Assembly: GCA_946407725.1 (NCBI GenBank)
Contig: CAMJPM010000009.1
Span: 1-51,161, forward strand
Length of the DNA: 51,161 nucleotides
Source: an uncultured Lachnospiraceae bacterium
GTDB lineage: Bacteria; Bacillota; Clostridia; Lachnospirales; Lachnospiraceae
Reading direction: 5' to 3'
Translations under genes and position numbers: made by a program
Part shown: positions 7,273 to 16,076 of the stretch, one piece after another
How positions within the stretch are numbered: position 1 is the stretch's first letter
How the letters are laid out: the number at the start of each line of letters is the position of its first letter
Notes under the pieces: generated by a model
The model's database searches: none
What the model was told of the DNA's origin: nothing
The model's input: only the letters and a program-made list of their open reading frames with translations

Positions 7273-8616
7273 TCAACCAAACAAGTCACTATGTTGAACA
7301 CTTCTTATCAATTCATTTTCCTCTTCTGGCTTCAACAAGTAACTGTCAAACCGATAATGTTTTGGCAACAATGAATTATATTGTCTATTCGAAACAACTT
7401 TTTTTATTGCGCTACCATGGACACCGCTATCAAATCCTACATTTCTACAAAAGGAGTAATTTGAATACACAGAATACTTGTTATTCATGATTGTATAATA
7501 GGCAATCATAAGGTCTTCAGATACATCTTCCCAACAAAATCCTTCTTTATTTCGATTGTAATAGTACATCGAATTTGGAAAAATCCTTTCAAACTCTTTC
7601 TCATCAATCCCATCTATAGTAGAAGATTCCCGTCTCCATATTATCTCCTTAAATCTAGATCTATAAAAGCCCGCACCCCACGGGCAAAAACACTTTGAAA
7701 GAAACACATCTCTACCCTCACACATATAACTAGGATTATAACTAGAAATGCTAAAAATCCGATCATCATTTTCGTAGTAATCAAATGCCTCATTCATAAA
7801 AACCAGGAATTCTTTCCGAACTTCAATATCATCTTCAATCCTTATAACCCTGTCATATTTTTCAAACGCATACATCATTCCTTGCGTTAGCGAAATAAAC
7901 GGACCCGCATTTTGTTTCCATTGGATATATTCTATTTGCAGCTCGCGATGCCTCTTTATAAATTCATTTATATAATCTCGTACTAATTCTACCCCCTTGT
8001 CAGACTGATAACGTTTCGTATTATCTTGAACAATAATAATAGGCGTTTCCTTAATCCCCTCCAGCCTGGCTATGGCCTCCAAGGTTATTTCAACTTTATC
8101 GGGACGATTGAATGCAAAAAAACATATAGCCGTCTGCCCTTTCTTTGCATTATCATCTGTTATCCGTATAAGATCCTTATAATAACGCATCGGAATTGGC
8201 GATAAGATATATTTAAAATATAGTTCCTCCAAAACGTCTTCTAACGAAACAAATGACTCATCCGCCGACAATTTAATTTGCTTCTCTATTTCGGAAAACC
8301 TATGCGTTACCGTAACAATCACCAAATCAACCCTAGTTCTATTCTCATTTGGCCTTATTACTTCAACGCCATTATACGTCTTCTCTTTTTTGTCTATTCC
8401 ATATAAAGGTAAGATTCCATCATCGATACTCCATTCAATCAGCCATTCTCCCATATCTCCGATTCCATAGATGGCATATGAACTGATCTTGTGTTCCTTT
8501 AAATAGTGACCGACGCCAACCCCCGCTCTCATTAATTCTCCGCAAAGGAACATTAATCTATTCTTGCATCTTAATACATCAGCTTTAGTGCCCCAATATT
8601 TCCTATCATCCAACAT
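7273..8616 (-). CDS. Glycosyltransferase, GT-A type, with N-terminal nucleotide-binding-like domain
   Basis: The 447-residue protein appears to have two parts. Residues about 40-130 contain SYAIYGIGDMGEWLIEW, a Rossmann-like glycine motif. This resembles sugar- or CoA-binding modules attached to glycan enzymes. From about residue 155 it resembles GT-A glycosyltransferases: AICFFAFNRPDKVEITLEA, PIIIVQDNT, and the acidic VIRIEDDIEV motif for metal and nucleotide-sugar binding. A CPWGAGFYRS segment is also present. The type resembles GlcNAc-transferase-I-like (GT13) bacterial proteins, but donor and acceptor cannot be told. It is the last gene of the minus-strand glycan cluster. No typical signal peptide is present, so it acts in the cytoplasm. 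Confidence 0.75.
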   Translation of the reverse strand: MLDDRKYWGTKADVLRCKNRLMFLCGELMRAGVGVGHYLKEHKISSYAIYGIGDMGEWLIEWSIDDGILPLYGIDKKEKTYNGVEVIRPNENRTRVDLVIVTVTHRFSEIEKQIKLSADESFVSLEDVLEELYFKYILSPIPMRYYKDLIRITDDNAKKGQTAICFFAFNRPDKVEITLEAIARLEGIKETPIIIVQDNTKRYQSDKGVELVRDYINEFIKRHRELQIEYIQWKQNAGPFISLTQGMMYAFEKYDRVIRIEDDIEVRKEFLVFMNEAFDYYENDDRIFSISSYNPSYMCEGRDVFLSKCFCPWGAGFYRSRFKEIIWRRESSTIDGIDEKEFERIFPNSMYYYNRNKEGFCWEDVSEDLMIAYYTIMNNKYSVYSNYSFCRNVGFDSGVHGSAIKKVVSNRQYNSLLPKHYRFDSYLLKPEEENELIRSVQHSDLFG

Positions 8617-8665
8617 TTAATCTATACCTTTTCGACAATATGATTTACTATTTCATTTAGGGATA

Positions 8666-9271
8666 TTATTTTTTTAGAACAAAAAAACCATTCCCGCGTT
8701 CCCATTGCTCCCAATTATCCTTAATATATTCAACCCTATATTTTGCATCAACAACGCTAAAGCCCACTTTTTCAAACAAGCCGATCCACCAATTAAGATC
8801 TTCACGAATAATATGCGTTTTATCCAATTCGTATGCCGGAACAACATACTTTTCTCCATCCCCTAAAGGAATAATAGCAAACACATTATTGCTTGCCTTG
8901 TAAATTCTTGATAACCATTCTTCAATTTCGTCATATGCGATATGCTCAAAAACATCTTTTGCGATAATCCAATCATAATGCCCATGAAATTCATTTGAAA
9001 CATACTCGCGCACACCTTCATCTACATGTTGAATAGCATATTCAGACAAATCGAAACCATATGCTTCCCTATGTAACAATCTAAAGGCCTTTACCAGATA
9101 TCCTTTTGCACACCCGAAATCCAGAATTGTCTCATTGGTAATCCCCAGATGTTCTATAATTCTAGCTGCTAATGGAATGGTTAACTCAGGTATCCATCTA
9201 TAGTTCGAATAACAACTCTTCCCTGTTTCAATTCCTCTCTCATAATAATCGCTATCATACAAATTCCTCAT
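8666..9271 (-). CDS. Class I SAM-dependent methyltransferase
   Basis: The 201-residue protein has the SAM-binding motif I TILDFGCAKGYLVKAF, an acidic motif II AYGFDLSEYAI, and a motif IV-like DWIIAKDVFEHI. This is the layout of Methyltransf_11/23 enzymes. Its start overlaps the upstream radical SAM gene by 17 nt, so the two are coupled. Within a glycan cluster it probably methylates a sugar or a lipid-linked intermediate, but the substrate is unknown. Confidence 0.85.
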   Translation of the reverse strand: MRNLYDSDYYERGIETGKSCYSNYRWIPELTIPLAARIIEHLGITNETILDFGCAKGYLVKAFRLLHREAYGFDLSEYAIQHVDEGVREYVSNEFHGHYDWIIAKDVFEHIAYDEIEEWLSRIYKASNNVFAIIPLGDGEKYVVPAYELDKTHIIREDLNWWIGLFEKVGFSVVDAKYRVEYIKDNWEQWERGNGFFVLKK

Positions 9272-10277
9272 GAGTCATCTCCTCTTCATACTGTCCAAAC
9301 TGTTCTATTCCTTTATGGTACCAATCGTCTAATAGTTTAATGTTGTCAGCAAACACACATCCATCGCACAACTCTTTTGCATTGAATCTTAAAGGAATTT
9401 TCATATCTAAAAAATCAAGTATCTCCTGTGGTTTGCATATCGCATACTGTTCTCCGAACATCATTTGATTCTCATTAAGCACAAGACTATCGCAGGGAAA
9501 TACAGTTCCACCATCAACCTCACTCAAATATGGTCTAAAATACGCCTGATGACAAACTTCAGAACACGGCTTCCCGTGTAGTTTATACTGTTGAAAGAAT
9601 CTATCATCTGCAAGTTGTTCTAGCAAATGCTTGATTTTTTTATGTTCTTCAATCAAGTCTTCTTGTCCTTTTAAACAATTAGGAAGTATTCGTATATACT
9701 TTACATTATCTGGCACAAACATCGACAAATCTCTCATTTCATCAAGTGTCTGGCCAATATATACCATTGAAGCCCCAAGAACCCCCTCTATTTTCGGAAA
9801 TTTTATACGATCTTGGTAGTTTTCTACAAAGTTCAGGCTCACACGCACCCATGAGAATAATCTCCAAATCGAATCGTCAATTCTATCTACATTAGTTCCA
9901 TTTGTGATTAGCGCAACAGAAAGATTCTGTTTTTCTTTTAACCATGCAACTAATTCTTCAAAATGTGAATAGAGTGTTGGTTCTCCACCACCAGTAATTA
10001 TTACTGCTTGTAGACCACGTGTTTTTAATTTTTCAACATAATCTTTTATTGTATCTAGTTCAATCCTATTATGTGTATCTCTCTTAGTAACACTACAATA
10101 AGGGCACCTCAAGTTGCACGCGCCTTCAGGTGATATATGCGTTGAAATGACTGTTCTGCCTGTTTGATTTTTATAAGACATCAATTCTTCTTTATGTCTC
10201 CAAAACTTAATTCCGGTTGATGTGTATTTATGCTCCTTTTCTGTCTTAATGTGATTTACTATCTCTTCATTTTTCAT
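9255..10277 (-). CDS. Radical SAM protein with SPASM-like C-terminus
   Basis: The 340-residue protein has the radical SAM cluster motif in the form CNLRCPYC at about residue 53, preceded by THISPEGA. It then shows the AVIITGGGEPTLY motif typical of the family. The C-terminal part has further cysteines (CSEVCHQAYFRPY, TVFPCDSL, CDGCVF) arranged like an auxiliary iron-sulfur (SPASM or Twitch) domain. Such enzymes modify peptides, sugars or cofactors. In this glycan context a sugar modification is plausible but not shown. It overlaps the methyltransferase gene and follows the remnants at 10337-10680. Confidence 0.85.
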   Translation of the reverse strand: MKNEEIVNHIKTEKEHKYTSTGIKFWRHKEELMSYKNQTGRTVISTHISPEGACNLRCPYCSVTKRDTHNRIELDTIKDYVEKLKTRGLQAVIITGGGEPTLYSHFEELVAWLKEKQNLSVALITNGTNVDRIDDSIWRLFSWVRVSLNFVENYQDRIKFPKIEGVLGASMVYIGQTLDEMRDLSMFVPDNVKYIRILPNCLKGQEDLIEEHKKIKHLLEQLADDRFFQQYKLHGKPCSEVCHQAYFRPYLSEVDGGTVFPCDSLVLNENQMMFGEQYAICKPQEILDFLDMKIPLRFNAKELCDGCVFADNIKLLDDWYHKGIEQFGQYEEEMTHEEFV

Positions 10278-10336
10278 GAGTAGATCACCCTCTCCTTATC
10301 AAAATACATCTGTTGTAATAACGTTTTCTATTCACA

Positions 10337-10498
10337 TTACAAGTCAACGGAATGCACTTGCTTAATGTATTCAAAAACACACTCATTAATATACTTAGTT
10401 TCATAAAAGTTCGAATAACTTCCAAAGAATCTGGATTTTTCCGTATAGCGAGTCAAAATATATGCCACAAGAAGTTTTACTGCAGAAATAATAGGTGC
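10337..10498 (-). pseudogene. C-terminal fragment of a second WcbI-like protein
   Basis: On the minus strand this stretch reads PIISAVKLLVAYILTRY, then KSRFFGSYSNFYETKYINE, ending in HSVDL and TAA. It aligns with the last 55 or so residues of the intact WcbI-like protein encoded at 13443-14312 (PILPSVKLYY, KSRFFGNYSRFDESRYISE, HSVDL). It has no start and is joined directly to a broken DegT fragment, so it is a remnant of a duplication or deletion. Confidence 0.85.
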
Positions 10499-10504
10499 AT
10501 GCTG

Positions 10505-10680
10505 ATCAGATGAATATCCAAATATTCAATTAATTGTTTTTCCAATTCGCGATGATATTTACCCTTATTGGTCAGCTAATAAGATTCCAACAGTGGTATT
10601 ATCGGCTCATAGAACTCCTCATATGGTGGCATAGATGATTTGGTTACATATATTGGCTTCTCAACACCATTATTATTCAT
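10505..10680 (-). pseudogene. DegT/DnrJ/EryC1-type aminotransferase, N-terminal remnant
   Basis: The ATG at 10680 overlaps the stop of licB (GATGAATAA). The reading frame gives IYVTKSSMPPYEEFYEPII, then LLESY, a TAG stop, and LTNKGKYHRELEKQLIEYL. This is the N-terminus of PLP-dependent sugar aminotransferases, which usually have 'ES-x-W-L-T-N-x-G'. The stop therefore replaces the conserved Trp (TGG to TAG). The rest of the enzyme, including the PLP lysine, is missing. The sequence runs into the WcbI-like fragment. Confidence 0.8.
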
Positions 10681-11617
10681 CATTATTCCCTAACAATTCT
10701 TTGTAATCTGCCGCAGCTAATATTCCAAAGGCAAGAACCGCAATCGTACAAACGATCGTAATAGGATTAAGTAAGCTATATTGCTTAAGAACAACTATAG
10801 ATATGATCACAGCCCATGCAGAATAAGAAACATTCAATGCCATAGACTTCGATGCACCTATTTGAGAAATGGCCTTATAATAAAAAAGATATGACACTGT
10901 TGCAAACAATGCTGCAATAGCAATTGTAGGAATCAAACAACCTGTATTTGAAAACAAACTTGCCGTAAATCCCCACCCTCTCATAATGGGTAGGATAACG
11001 ATTCCATAAACGATCGCGCTTGTAGTCTGGCGGATTTGAAGAGCAATCTCATCTGTAATTGCATCATCCTGAACGCTCTTTGCAATAATAACTGCTTCTA
11101 TGCCCCATCCAAATGCGCACATAAGTGCACCGAGGAAGCCCAGCCAAAAATTATTTATGTTTATTTCTGGGCTATAACTAAGTCCATATACTCCCAATAA
11201 GCTCAATATCAAAAAGATCCATCTATACCATTGCATTTTTTCTTTTAAAAAAATATATGCAAGAACCGCACCTATTGCAGGAAAAATCGCACTTGCAACC
11301 GCACCTATCGAAGCTCCCATGTTTGCAACCGCAAGAACATATCCCGTCATTCCTACAGGACCACCAATAACAGCCGCCAAGGAAACAAACCGTCCACTTT
11401 TTGTTTTAATCGCCTTTATAACTCCGGGTAAGTTGCCTCTAATTGCGTTATAAACACAGGCGCATATAGCAGAACATGCGTCATGTATAAAGGTAGATAC
11501 AAACGGAGCTAAAAATATTGCCTGCTCTCCGCTAACAAAAGGAGTCATTGAAAGAGCAACCCCGAGAATAATTGTTTCAATTGCCCATGTAATACCAGCA
11601 ATAATACCGGCTATCAT
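10673..11617 (-). CDS. licB: EamA/DMT-family transporter, LicB-like choline permease
   Basis: The 314-residue membrane protein has about ten hydrophobic segments in two EamA repeats and starts MIAGIIAGITWAIETIILG. It is similar to LicB-type choline transporters of phosphocholine loci. It directly follows the choline kinase gene (12-nt gap) and the cytidylyltransferase gene. Together the three would import choline, phosphorylate it and activate it as CDP-choline. Placement in the inner membrane is clear from hydrophobicity. The substrate is inferred mainly from neighbours. Confidence 0.8.
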   Translation of the reverse strand: MIAGIIAGITWAIETIILGVALSMTPFVSGEQAIFLAPFVSTFIHDACSAICACVYNAIRGNLPGVIKAIKTKSGRFVSLAAVIGGPVGMTGYVLAVANMGASIGAVASAIFPAIGAVLAYIFLKEKMQWYRWIFLILSLLGVYGLSYSPEININNFWLGFLGALMCAFGWGIEAVIIAKSVQDDAITDEIALQIRQTTSAIVYGIVILPIMRGWGFTASLFSNTGCLIPTIAIAALFATVSYLFYYKAISQIGASKSMALNVSYSAWAVIISIVVLKQYSLLNPITIVCTIAVLAFGILAAADYKELLGNNDE

Positions 11618-11629
11618 AGTTTCTCCTCC

Positions 11630-12544
11630 TTACTTCAATCCCCGATATACTTCAATGTTCTTTTTTAAGCGTTTGTATCTTTCATCAGCATATTCCTGCA
11701 TAAATTGTCCATCGAAAGGCACTCTTGTCAGTCCCCAAAGCGTCCACAAATAATCTACATACAATTTTGCTGCAACAAATCTCTTTTTCTCGTCTACTGA
11801 TGGAGACTTTCCATAATACTCTTTTAATAAGTCTCTATCATTATCGCTGGAATAGTTAGCTTCGATTGAAAGACACGACAGATCCCACATAGCTTCATTC
11901 ATTCCACTGTATTCCCAGTCAATCAAATACAGTCTCCCTTCACCATCAAGCACCCAGTTTCCCATCAAAGAGTCATTGTGGCACGGAACCCTATGAGGTT
12001 CACACTTTTTATCCACAGCTTCTTTAATTCTCATTACCGTCTGTTTAACTTCATCATAATCATCATAAAAGCGAACGCCGCCATCTCGAATAATGCTTTC
12101 GTACAGTTCGGCCATTTCAAACACCTCAAACCTAACTCCGGTATTTTCACCGCAAGTATGTAATTTTCGAAATATTGCTGAAGCCTGTTTAAGATTCTCA
12201 TTTTTTTTCATAACGTCCTCATTCATTTCTTGAGGATCATGAATAAACTTCATAACCTTTCTTCCATCATCGCCAAAATACAACAGTTCAGAATCAATAT
12301 TAAGTTTGCATGCAAGTTCTGTGCTTTTACGTTCATCCAAGCGATTGATCATTTTCTCTGTTCCTTCGCCCGGTATCCTTGCAAGGTATTCCTGATCATC
12401 ATTCCTTGTGACTTTGTACGAATGATTGGTCATTCCGCCAAGTCGCTGAATTTCCTTCCATTCAGCATCACCAAATACCATTTTTAATAGATCACGTATT
12501 TGTGGAATATCTGCTTCCTCAATTTCTCTTATAAGTTCGCTCAT
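11630..12544 (-). CDS. licA: Choline kinase-like phosphotransferase (LicA type)
   Basis: The 304-residue cytoplasmic protein has the aminoglycoside phosphotransferase/choline kinase fold. The nucleotide loop region reads RLGGMTNHSYKV. The catalytic loop reads VPCHNDSLMGNW, with the key Asp in H-N-D. The metal-binding segment reads YLIDWEYSGMNEAMWDL. This matches LicA, which phosphorylates choline with ATP. It lies between the cytidylyltransferase gene (22 nt upstream) and the permease gene. I see no tetranucleotide repeat tract of the kind that phase-varies licA in Haemophilus. Confidence 0.87.
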   Translation of the reverse strand: MSELIREIEEADIPQIRDLLKMVFGDAEWKEIQRLGGMTNHSYKVTRNDDQEYLARIPGEGTEKMINRLDERKSTELACKLNIDSELLYFGDDGRKVMKFIHDPQEMNEDVMKKNENLKQASAIFRKLHTCGENTGVRFEVFEMAELYESIIRDGGVRFYDDYDEVKQTVMRIKEAVDKKCEPHRVPCHNDSLMGNWVLDGEGRLYLIDWEYSGMNEAMWDLSCLSIEANYSSDNDRDLLKEYYGKSPSVDEKKRFVAAKLYVDYLWTLWGLTRVPFDGQFMQEYADERYKRLKKNIEVYRGLK

Positions 12545-12565
12545 TTTTTCTCCTCACTATGTTTA

Positions 12566-13423
12566 TTATAATAAGCCGCTATTATATTTATATTTATGAT
12601 GGCCTTTCGAACAATCAAATTCAAAACCCACTGCTTCCATCGAATCGGATTTCATGGGTTGTATATTTACAATATCTGACTCTGATATATTCAGTTCGCG
12701 AATTATTCCTTTAATGATATTTGATCTTGTGTCTGATAAATACGATTCATCAAACTCCCTCAGCTCATTTAAAGTATCAAATTCGTATATAATATGCGGA
12801 TCATATTTTCTGATTTTCATTTTTAACACATCAAGATGAGCTGCATATATTTTTTCCCATAATTTATCTCTTGTTTCCGGCAAGTTATATTCATCCTTCA
12901 ATATAGACAAAAACTTTTTTGAAAAATCGTTGCTCCAAAAAGTATGACCCATCATATACCAAGCATTATTCCCACCAATCGAAACAGAATCAATATATCC
13001 TTCCTCATCTTCTGTAATGCACCATTCATTGGTATTTCCGTCAGCATATTCAGCAGCATAATAGGATTCATCCACTTCTGATTCGAAGGGATTAATACAA
13101 AAATAGTTATCCGAGGAACATATATAACTGTTTCCAAGGCAATCCCGGACCGCCATGATGGAGCCATTGTTATTTCTAACCAGGTATTCTTGGTTATGAA
13201 TAAGTTCAACTCCATATTTAGATATAAGATACCGAAACTGATCTGATTTGTAACCTGTGATTATTATTATTTCGGGTATACCTGCTTCTTTCAACTGCTC
13301 AATCTGTCTCTCTATCATCACTTCACCTTTAACTTCAGTGAAGGCTTTGTGTTTTTCATACGATAAAGGTGCAAATCGCGAGCTGGTTCCCGCTGCCATT
13401 ATTATTGCATTATCAACTCTCAT
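12566..13423 (-). CDS. licC: Phosphocholine cytidylyltransferase-like nucleotidyltransferase (LicC type)
   Basis: From the ATG at 13423 the protein begins MRVDNAIIMAAGTSSRFAPL, the nucleotidyltransferase signature GTxSRF, followed by KHKAFTEVKGEVMIERQIEQL. A substrate loop YICSSDNYFCINPF contains an acidic metal site. This fits LicC, which makes CDP-choline from phosphocholine and CTP. The longer ORF from 13477 adds 18 residues before the signature and overlaps the upstream gene, so I prefer 13423. It is 19 nt after the WcbI-like gene and 22 nt before licA, so co-transcribed. Confidence 0.83.
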   Translation of the reverse strand: MRVDNAIIMAAGTSSRFAPLSYEKHKAFTEVKGEVMIERQIEQLKEAGIPEIIIITGYKSDQFRYLISKYGVELIHNQEYLVRNNNGSIMAVRDCLGNSYICSSDNYFCINPFESEVDESYYAAEYADGNTNEWCITEDEEGYIDSVSIGGNNAWYMMGHTFWSNDFSKKFLSILKDEYNLPETRDKLWEKIYAAHLDVLKMKIRKYDPHIIYEFDTLNELREFDESYLSDTRSNIIKGIIRELNISESDIVNIQPMKSDSMEAVGFEFDCSKGHHKYKYNSGLL

Positions 13424-13442
13424 TAGGATCCAAAAACTCCCT

Positions 13443-14312
13443 TTATTCTTCGAATTGAAGGTCCACGGAATGCGCAAGTTTTATATATTCATAAACATAC
13501 TCACTAATATACCGAGATTCATCAAATCTTGAATAATTACCAAAGAATCTAGATTTCCTTTGTTCATATGGCAGATCAAAAGATATGCCGTAATAGAGTT
13601 TTACCGAAGGAAGTATGGGCGTTGGAATACCCAAATAGCTCTCATACTCAAGGTTTTCTTCAGAATAATTGATTTCCAGCATATCCAATACATCAAATCC
13701 GATTTTTCGCATAAGATATTTGGAAGGATGTCCTGCATCCACAAACATAGGAATGCATTTGAACTTCTGTTCAATATAATCTGCTATCTTTATATCCCAG
13801 TTTTCTTCTCTACTTTTAATTTTACTCCAATCTTCATCAAACTTGTTCTTGATTATTGATTCATCGAATTTATAGGCATAATAATACTCAATATAGTCAT
13901 CTATCAAGGAATTTGATCCCAATCGTTTATAGGCTTCTTCCAAAACGCTATCTTCAAAACAGTAGTTCTCTGTTTTATCTTCATTGGTTATCAATCTTCC
14001 CAAATTCGGATACAACCACCCACCAAACCCAACAAGATTAGGGATAACGATACTAATACATTTATCTGAAAGCTTCGATAGTGTGTATTCGTCAGACAAT
14101 TTAAACCCGAACTTGTTTTCTCTACGAATGTCCTGATGAATATACACATCTGACATCGCAAGGATATCATCCCCTATTTCGCCCTTATCATTTTCATGTA
14201 TCATTGGAATGGGGATAATTTCATACCACTTATCAAATTCCGGAAAAAGTGCAAACATATCACAAAGCGCTCTTGTGTGGCAATTACCGTTTAGAACAAC
14301 TTTTTTCTTCAT
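13443..14312 (-). CDS. WcbI-like polysaccharide biosynthesis protein
   Basis: The 289-residue protein begins KKVVLNGNCHTRALCDMF, the nucleophile-region motif GNCxxRAL of WcbI, a CoA-binding putative acyltransferase for capsule modification. Further support is the SDVYIHQDIR segment and the conserved AGHPSKYLMRKIGFDVLD late motif. It is the first gene of the glycan cluster as read on the minus strand. A damaged copy of its C-terminus lies at 10337-10498. Function in acetylation of a surface polysaccharide is family inference. Confidence 0.75.
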   Translation of the reverse strand: MKKKVVLNGNCHTRALCDMFALFPEFDKWYEIIPIPMIHENDKGEIGDDILAMSDVYIHQDIRRENKFGFKLSDEYTLSKLSDKCISIVIPNLVGFGGWLYPNLGRLITNEDKTENYCFEDSVLEEAYKRLGSNSLIDDYIEYYYAYKFDESIIKNKFDEDWSKIKSREENWDIKIADYIEQKFKCIPMFVDAGHPSKYLMRKIGFDVLDMLEINYSEENLEYESYLGIPTPILPSVKLYYGISFDLPYEQRKSRFFGNYSRFDESRYISEYVYEYIKLAHSVDLQFEE

Positions 14313-14628
14313 ATCATAAAAAACTATCAGGAACTCTTTCGAGCCCGGTCTGTTTGACCTCCTTGATTAATCACAACATTTTATCATTGACATGCGCGCG
14401 GAGTACGACTAATAAGATTTCCATGCTTTTGAGTTCCTCCTGCTTCTTAAGACAGTTGAATGCGATCCAAGTACCGTACGCCTTATCGCATCGCGCCATA
14501 TGACGTAGATAGATTTCTTGCTTAGCGCAACCCCATCAAGGTCGTGGAAGACAAGCGCGCGAATACCTATGTCTATAGTATTATCCATTCGACCTTTATG
14601 TTATTCATTCCTCGAAATCATTTAATTA
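14313..14628. other. Intergenic stretch with no recognisable gene
   Basis: About 316 bases between the WcbI-like gene and the IS630 remnant. I find no convincing ORF, tRNA or strong promoter on either strand. It has several GCGCGC runs unlike its AT-rich neighbours and may be debris from a former gene. Confidence 0.5.
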
Positions 14629-14630
14629 TA

Positions 14631-15685
14631 GTAAACGACATTGTTAGATTTACTTTGAAATAATGTTTTACTTGTGGTATACTCTAATTGGAGGAGCCAC
14701 AATTATGAATAACAGAAAATATAACACGGATCCTGAACTGTTGCTAAAACAAGGTAAAGCTATTATGTCGTCATCTGATGAATCACGATTTCATTTTAGG
14801 GTCTTCGCCGTAAATATGGTTCTGTCAGGGTTTCCCGCCTCCGAGATAAGCGCTATGGCTGGAGTAAGCAAGGTGATTGTTACCGGATGGGTGAAAACAG
14901 CCGATGAGCATGGGTTTGATGCCCTAAGACCCAAAGGACACAAGGGAGCCATCCCAAAGCTAACGGATGAACAGTGTAAAAAGATTGACGCCATCCTCCA
15001 GTCGGATCCCAAAGAATACGGCTTTTCACATATCCGCCCCCAACCGTATCCCTCAAAAGGATATGAGAATACGAACGAGCGAAATGAGCTTAAAAAAAGC
15101 GCCACGAAATAGTAGTGGACGATACTGCTGTTTTGGTGTATCAGGATGAAGTACATTTCCAGATACAGACCACTGTCACCTGCGGATAGTTCAAAAAGGG
15201 AAGCGCTCCCACGGTAAAATCATTTCCCAGGCGATTCAAGACATCCTACAGTGGATTTATAATACCTGAGACAGGAGAACTGTTTGCTGCCACTCCTGAA
15301 ACATTCAACTATGAAACCACGATATCCTCAATTCGTGAGTTTTTGACATCCAAGCCACTTCCAGAAGGGAAGCATTATGTGCTTGTAATGGATAACGCTC
15401 CGTGGCATAAGAAAACCTTACGTCTTGTCGAAACAGAGAAACAGTCAGACTATGCCGATATATCCAACAAGGTGTCTTTTTTGATACTTCCCCCATATTC
15501 GCCGGATCTGAATTCTATAGAGCAAGTATGGCGAATAACCCGGAAAGAGAATACCCATAATGTTTTCTTCCCAACCTTGTCAGCGCTTAAGGAAACTGTC
15601 AATAAGGCATTTAAGGAATGGGAAACGCCCAATTATCAACTGAAGTCATTGTGTAGCTTTAAGTAAACTTATTAATGTCGTTCAC
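14631..15685 (+). mobile_element. IS630-family element, degenerate
   Basis: The ends are imperfect inverted repeats: GTAAACGACATT (left) and GTGAACGACATT (right, read inwards), with matching TTTACTT segments further in. TA dinucleotides at 14629-14630 and 15686-15687 fit the TA target duplication of IS630/Tc1 elements. The transposase inside is broken. Confidence 0.85.
14705..15666 (+). pseudogene. IS630-family transposase, frameshifted and internally deleted
   Basis: The first part (ATG at 14705, GGAGG upstream) has the N-terminal helix-turn-helix region FPASEISAMAGVSKVIVTGWVK and ends prematurely at 15112. A short central piece near 15134-15160 still reads YQDEVHFQIQ, the second catalytic-Asp region. 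The last part (about 15343-15666) has LVMDNAPWHKK and LPPYSPDLNSIEQVWR, the terminal D and E motifs of IS630 transposases. Stops and frame changes around 15112-15340 and the shortened middle show the gene is dead. Confidence 0.88.
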
Positions 15686-15786
15686 TATAGATTCCTCTCC
15701 GCCCCTTTAGACTCTATACCAGCGCTCTTGCTGATTTCATCGCTCAATTTCCTAAAAATTTCTAACCCTCTGTTTGAATCAATCTC

Positions 15787-16008
15787 TTAATATTCATCAT
15801 CCTCTATTTTGATAATAGCATGTATTATTATCTCTGCCTCCGGATCACTATCTCTGTATTTCCAATTATACGCATCTCCAAAATTCGGATAAAAATAAAT
15901 ACCATCACCAAGCCACTGTTTGTCCCCTTTTGAAATCAAAAACTTTCCCCTTTCCATTATTTTATCAGCTGCTTCTTTGTTAGTTCCATGATATCCCGTT
16001 AAATACAT
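15787..16008 (-). CDS. Small ADP-ribosyltransferase-like protein, possibly truncated
   Basis: The 73-residue protein reads YLTGYHGTNKEAADKIMERG, then SKGDKQWLGDGIYFYPNFGDAYNW. The YHGT motif and the LGDGIYF segment recall the NAD-binding core of small ADP-ribosyltransferase-fold proteins such as DUF3990. Those proteins are usually much longer, so this may be only an N-terminal piece, ending EDDEY and TAA. It lies alone between the IS630 remnant and the first Rpn gene. No antitoxin-like partner is visible. Confidence 0.5.
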   Translation of the reverse strand: MYLTGYHGTNKEAADKIMERGKFLISKGDKQWLGDGIYFYPNFGDAYNWKYRDSDPEAEIIIHAIIKIEDDEY

Positions 16009-16056
16009 AAACGTCCCCTCTATAAGCTATAACTATTTTGCACATTCACATGTTCT

Positions 16057-16076
16057 GTGCCTCTCACCCTTAAGAA
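16057..16076 (-). repeat. 3' palindrome-type repeat, copy 1 (overlaps rpn-1 stop)
   Basis: GTGCCTCTCACCCTTAAGAA on the plus strand. It overlaps the stop codon of the Rpn gene, so the gene's last codons are written in the repeat. It matches the copies at 17420, 19077, 20403 and 21036. Confidence 0.6.

Noticed and set aside
12487-12620. Phase-variable tetranucleotide repeats at the licA start, as in Haemophilus
   Set aside because: No tandem repeat tract is present at the start of the choline kinase gene.
14313-14628. tRNA or small RNA in the gap before the IS630 remnant
   Set aside because: No cloverleaf, promoter or terminator could be recognised. I saw no tRNA or rRNA gene anywhere in the window.
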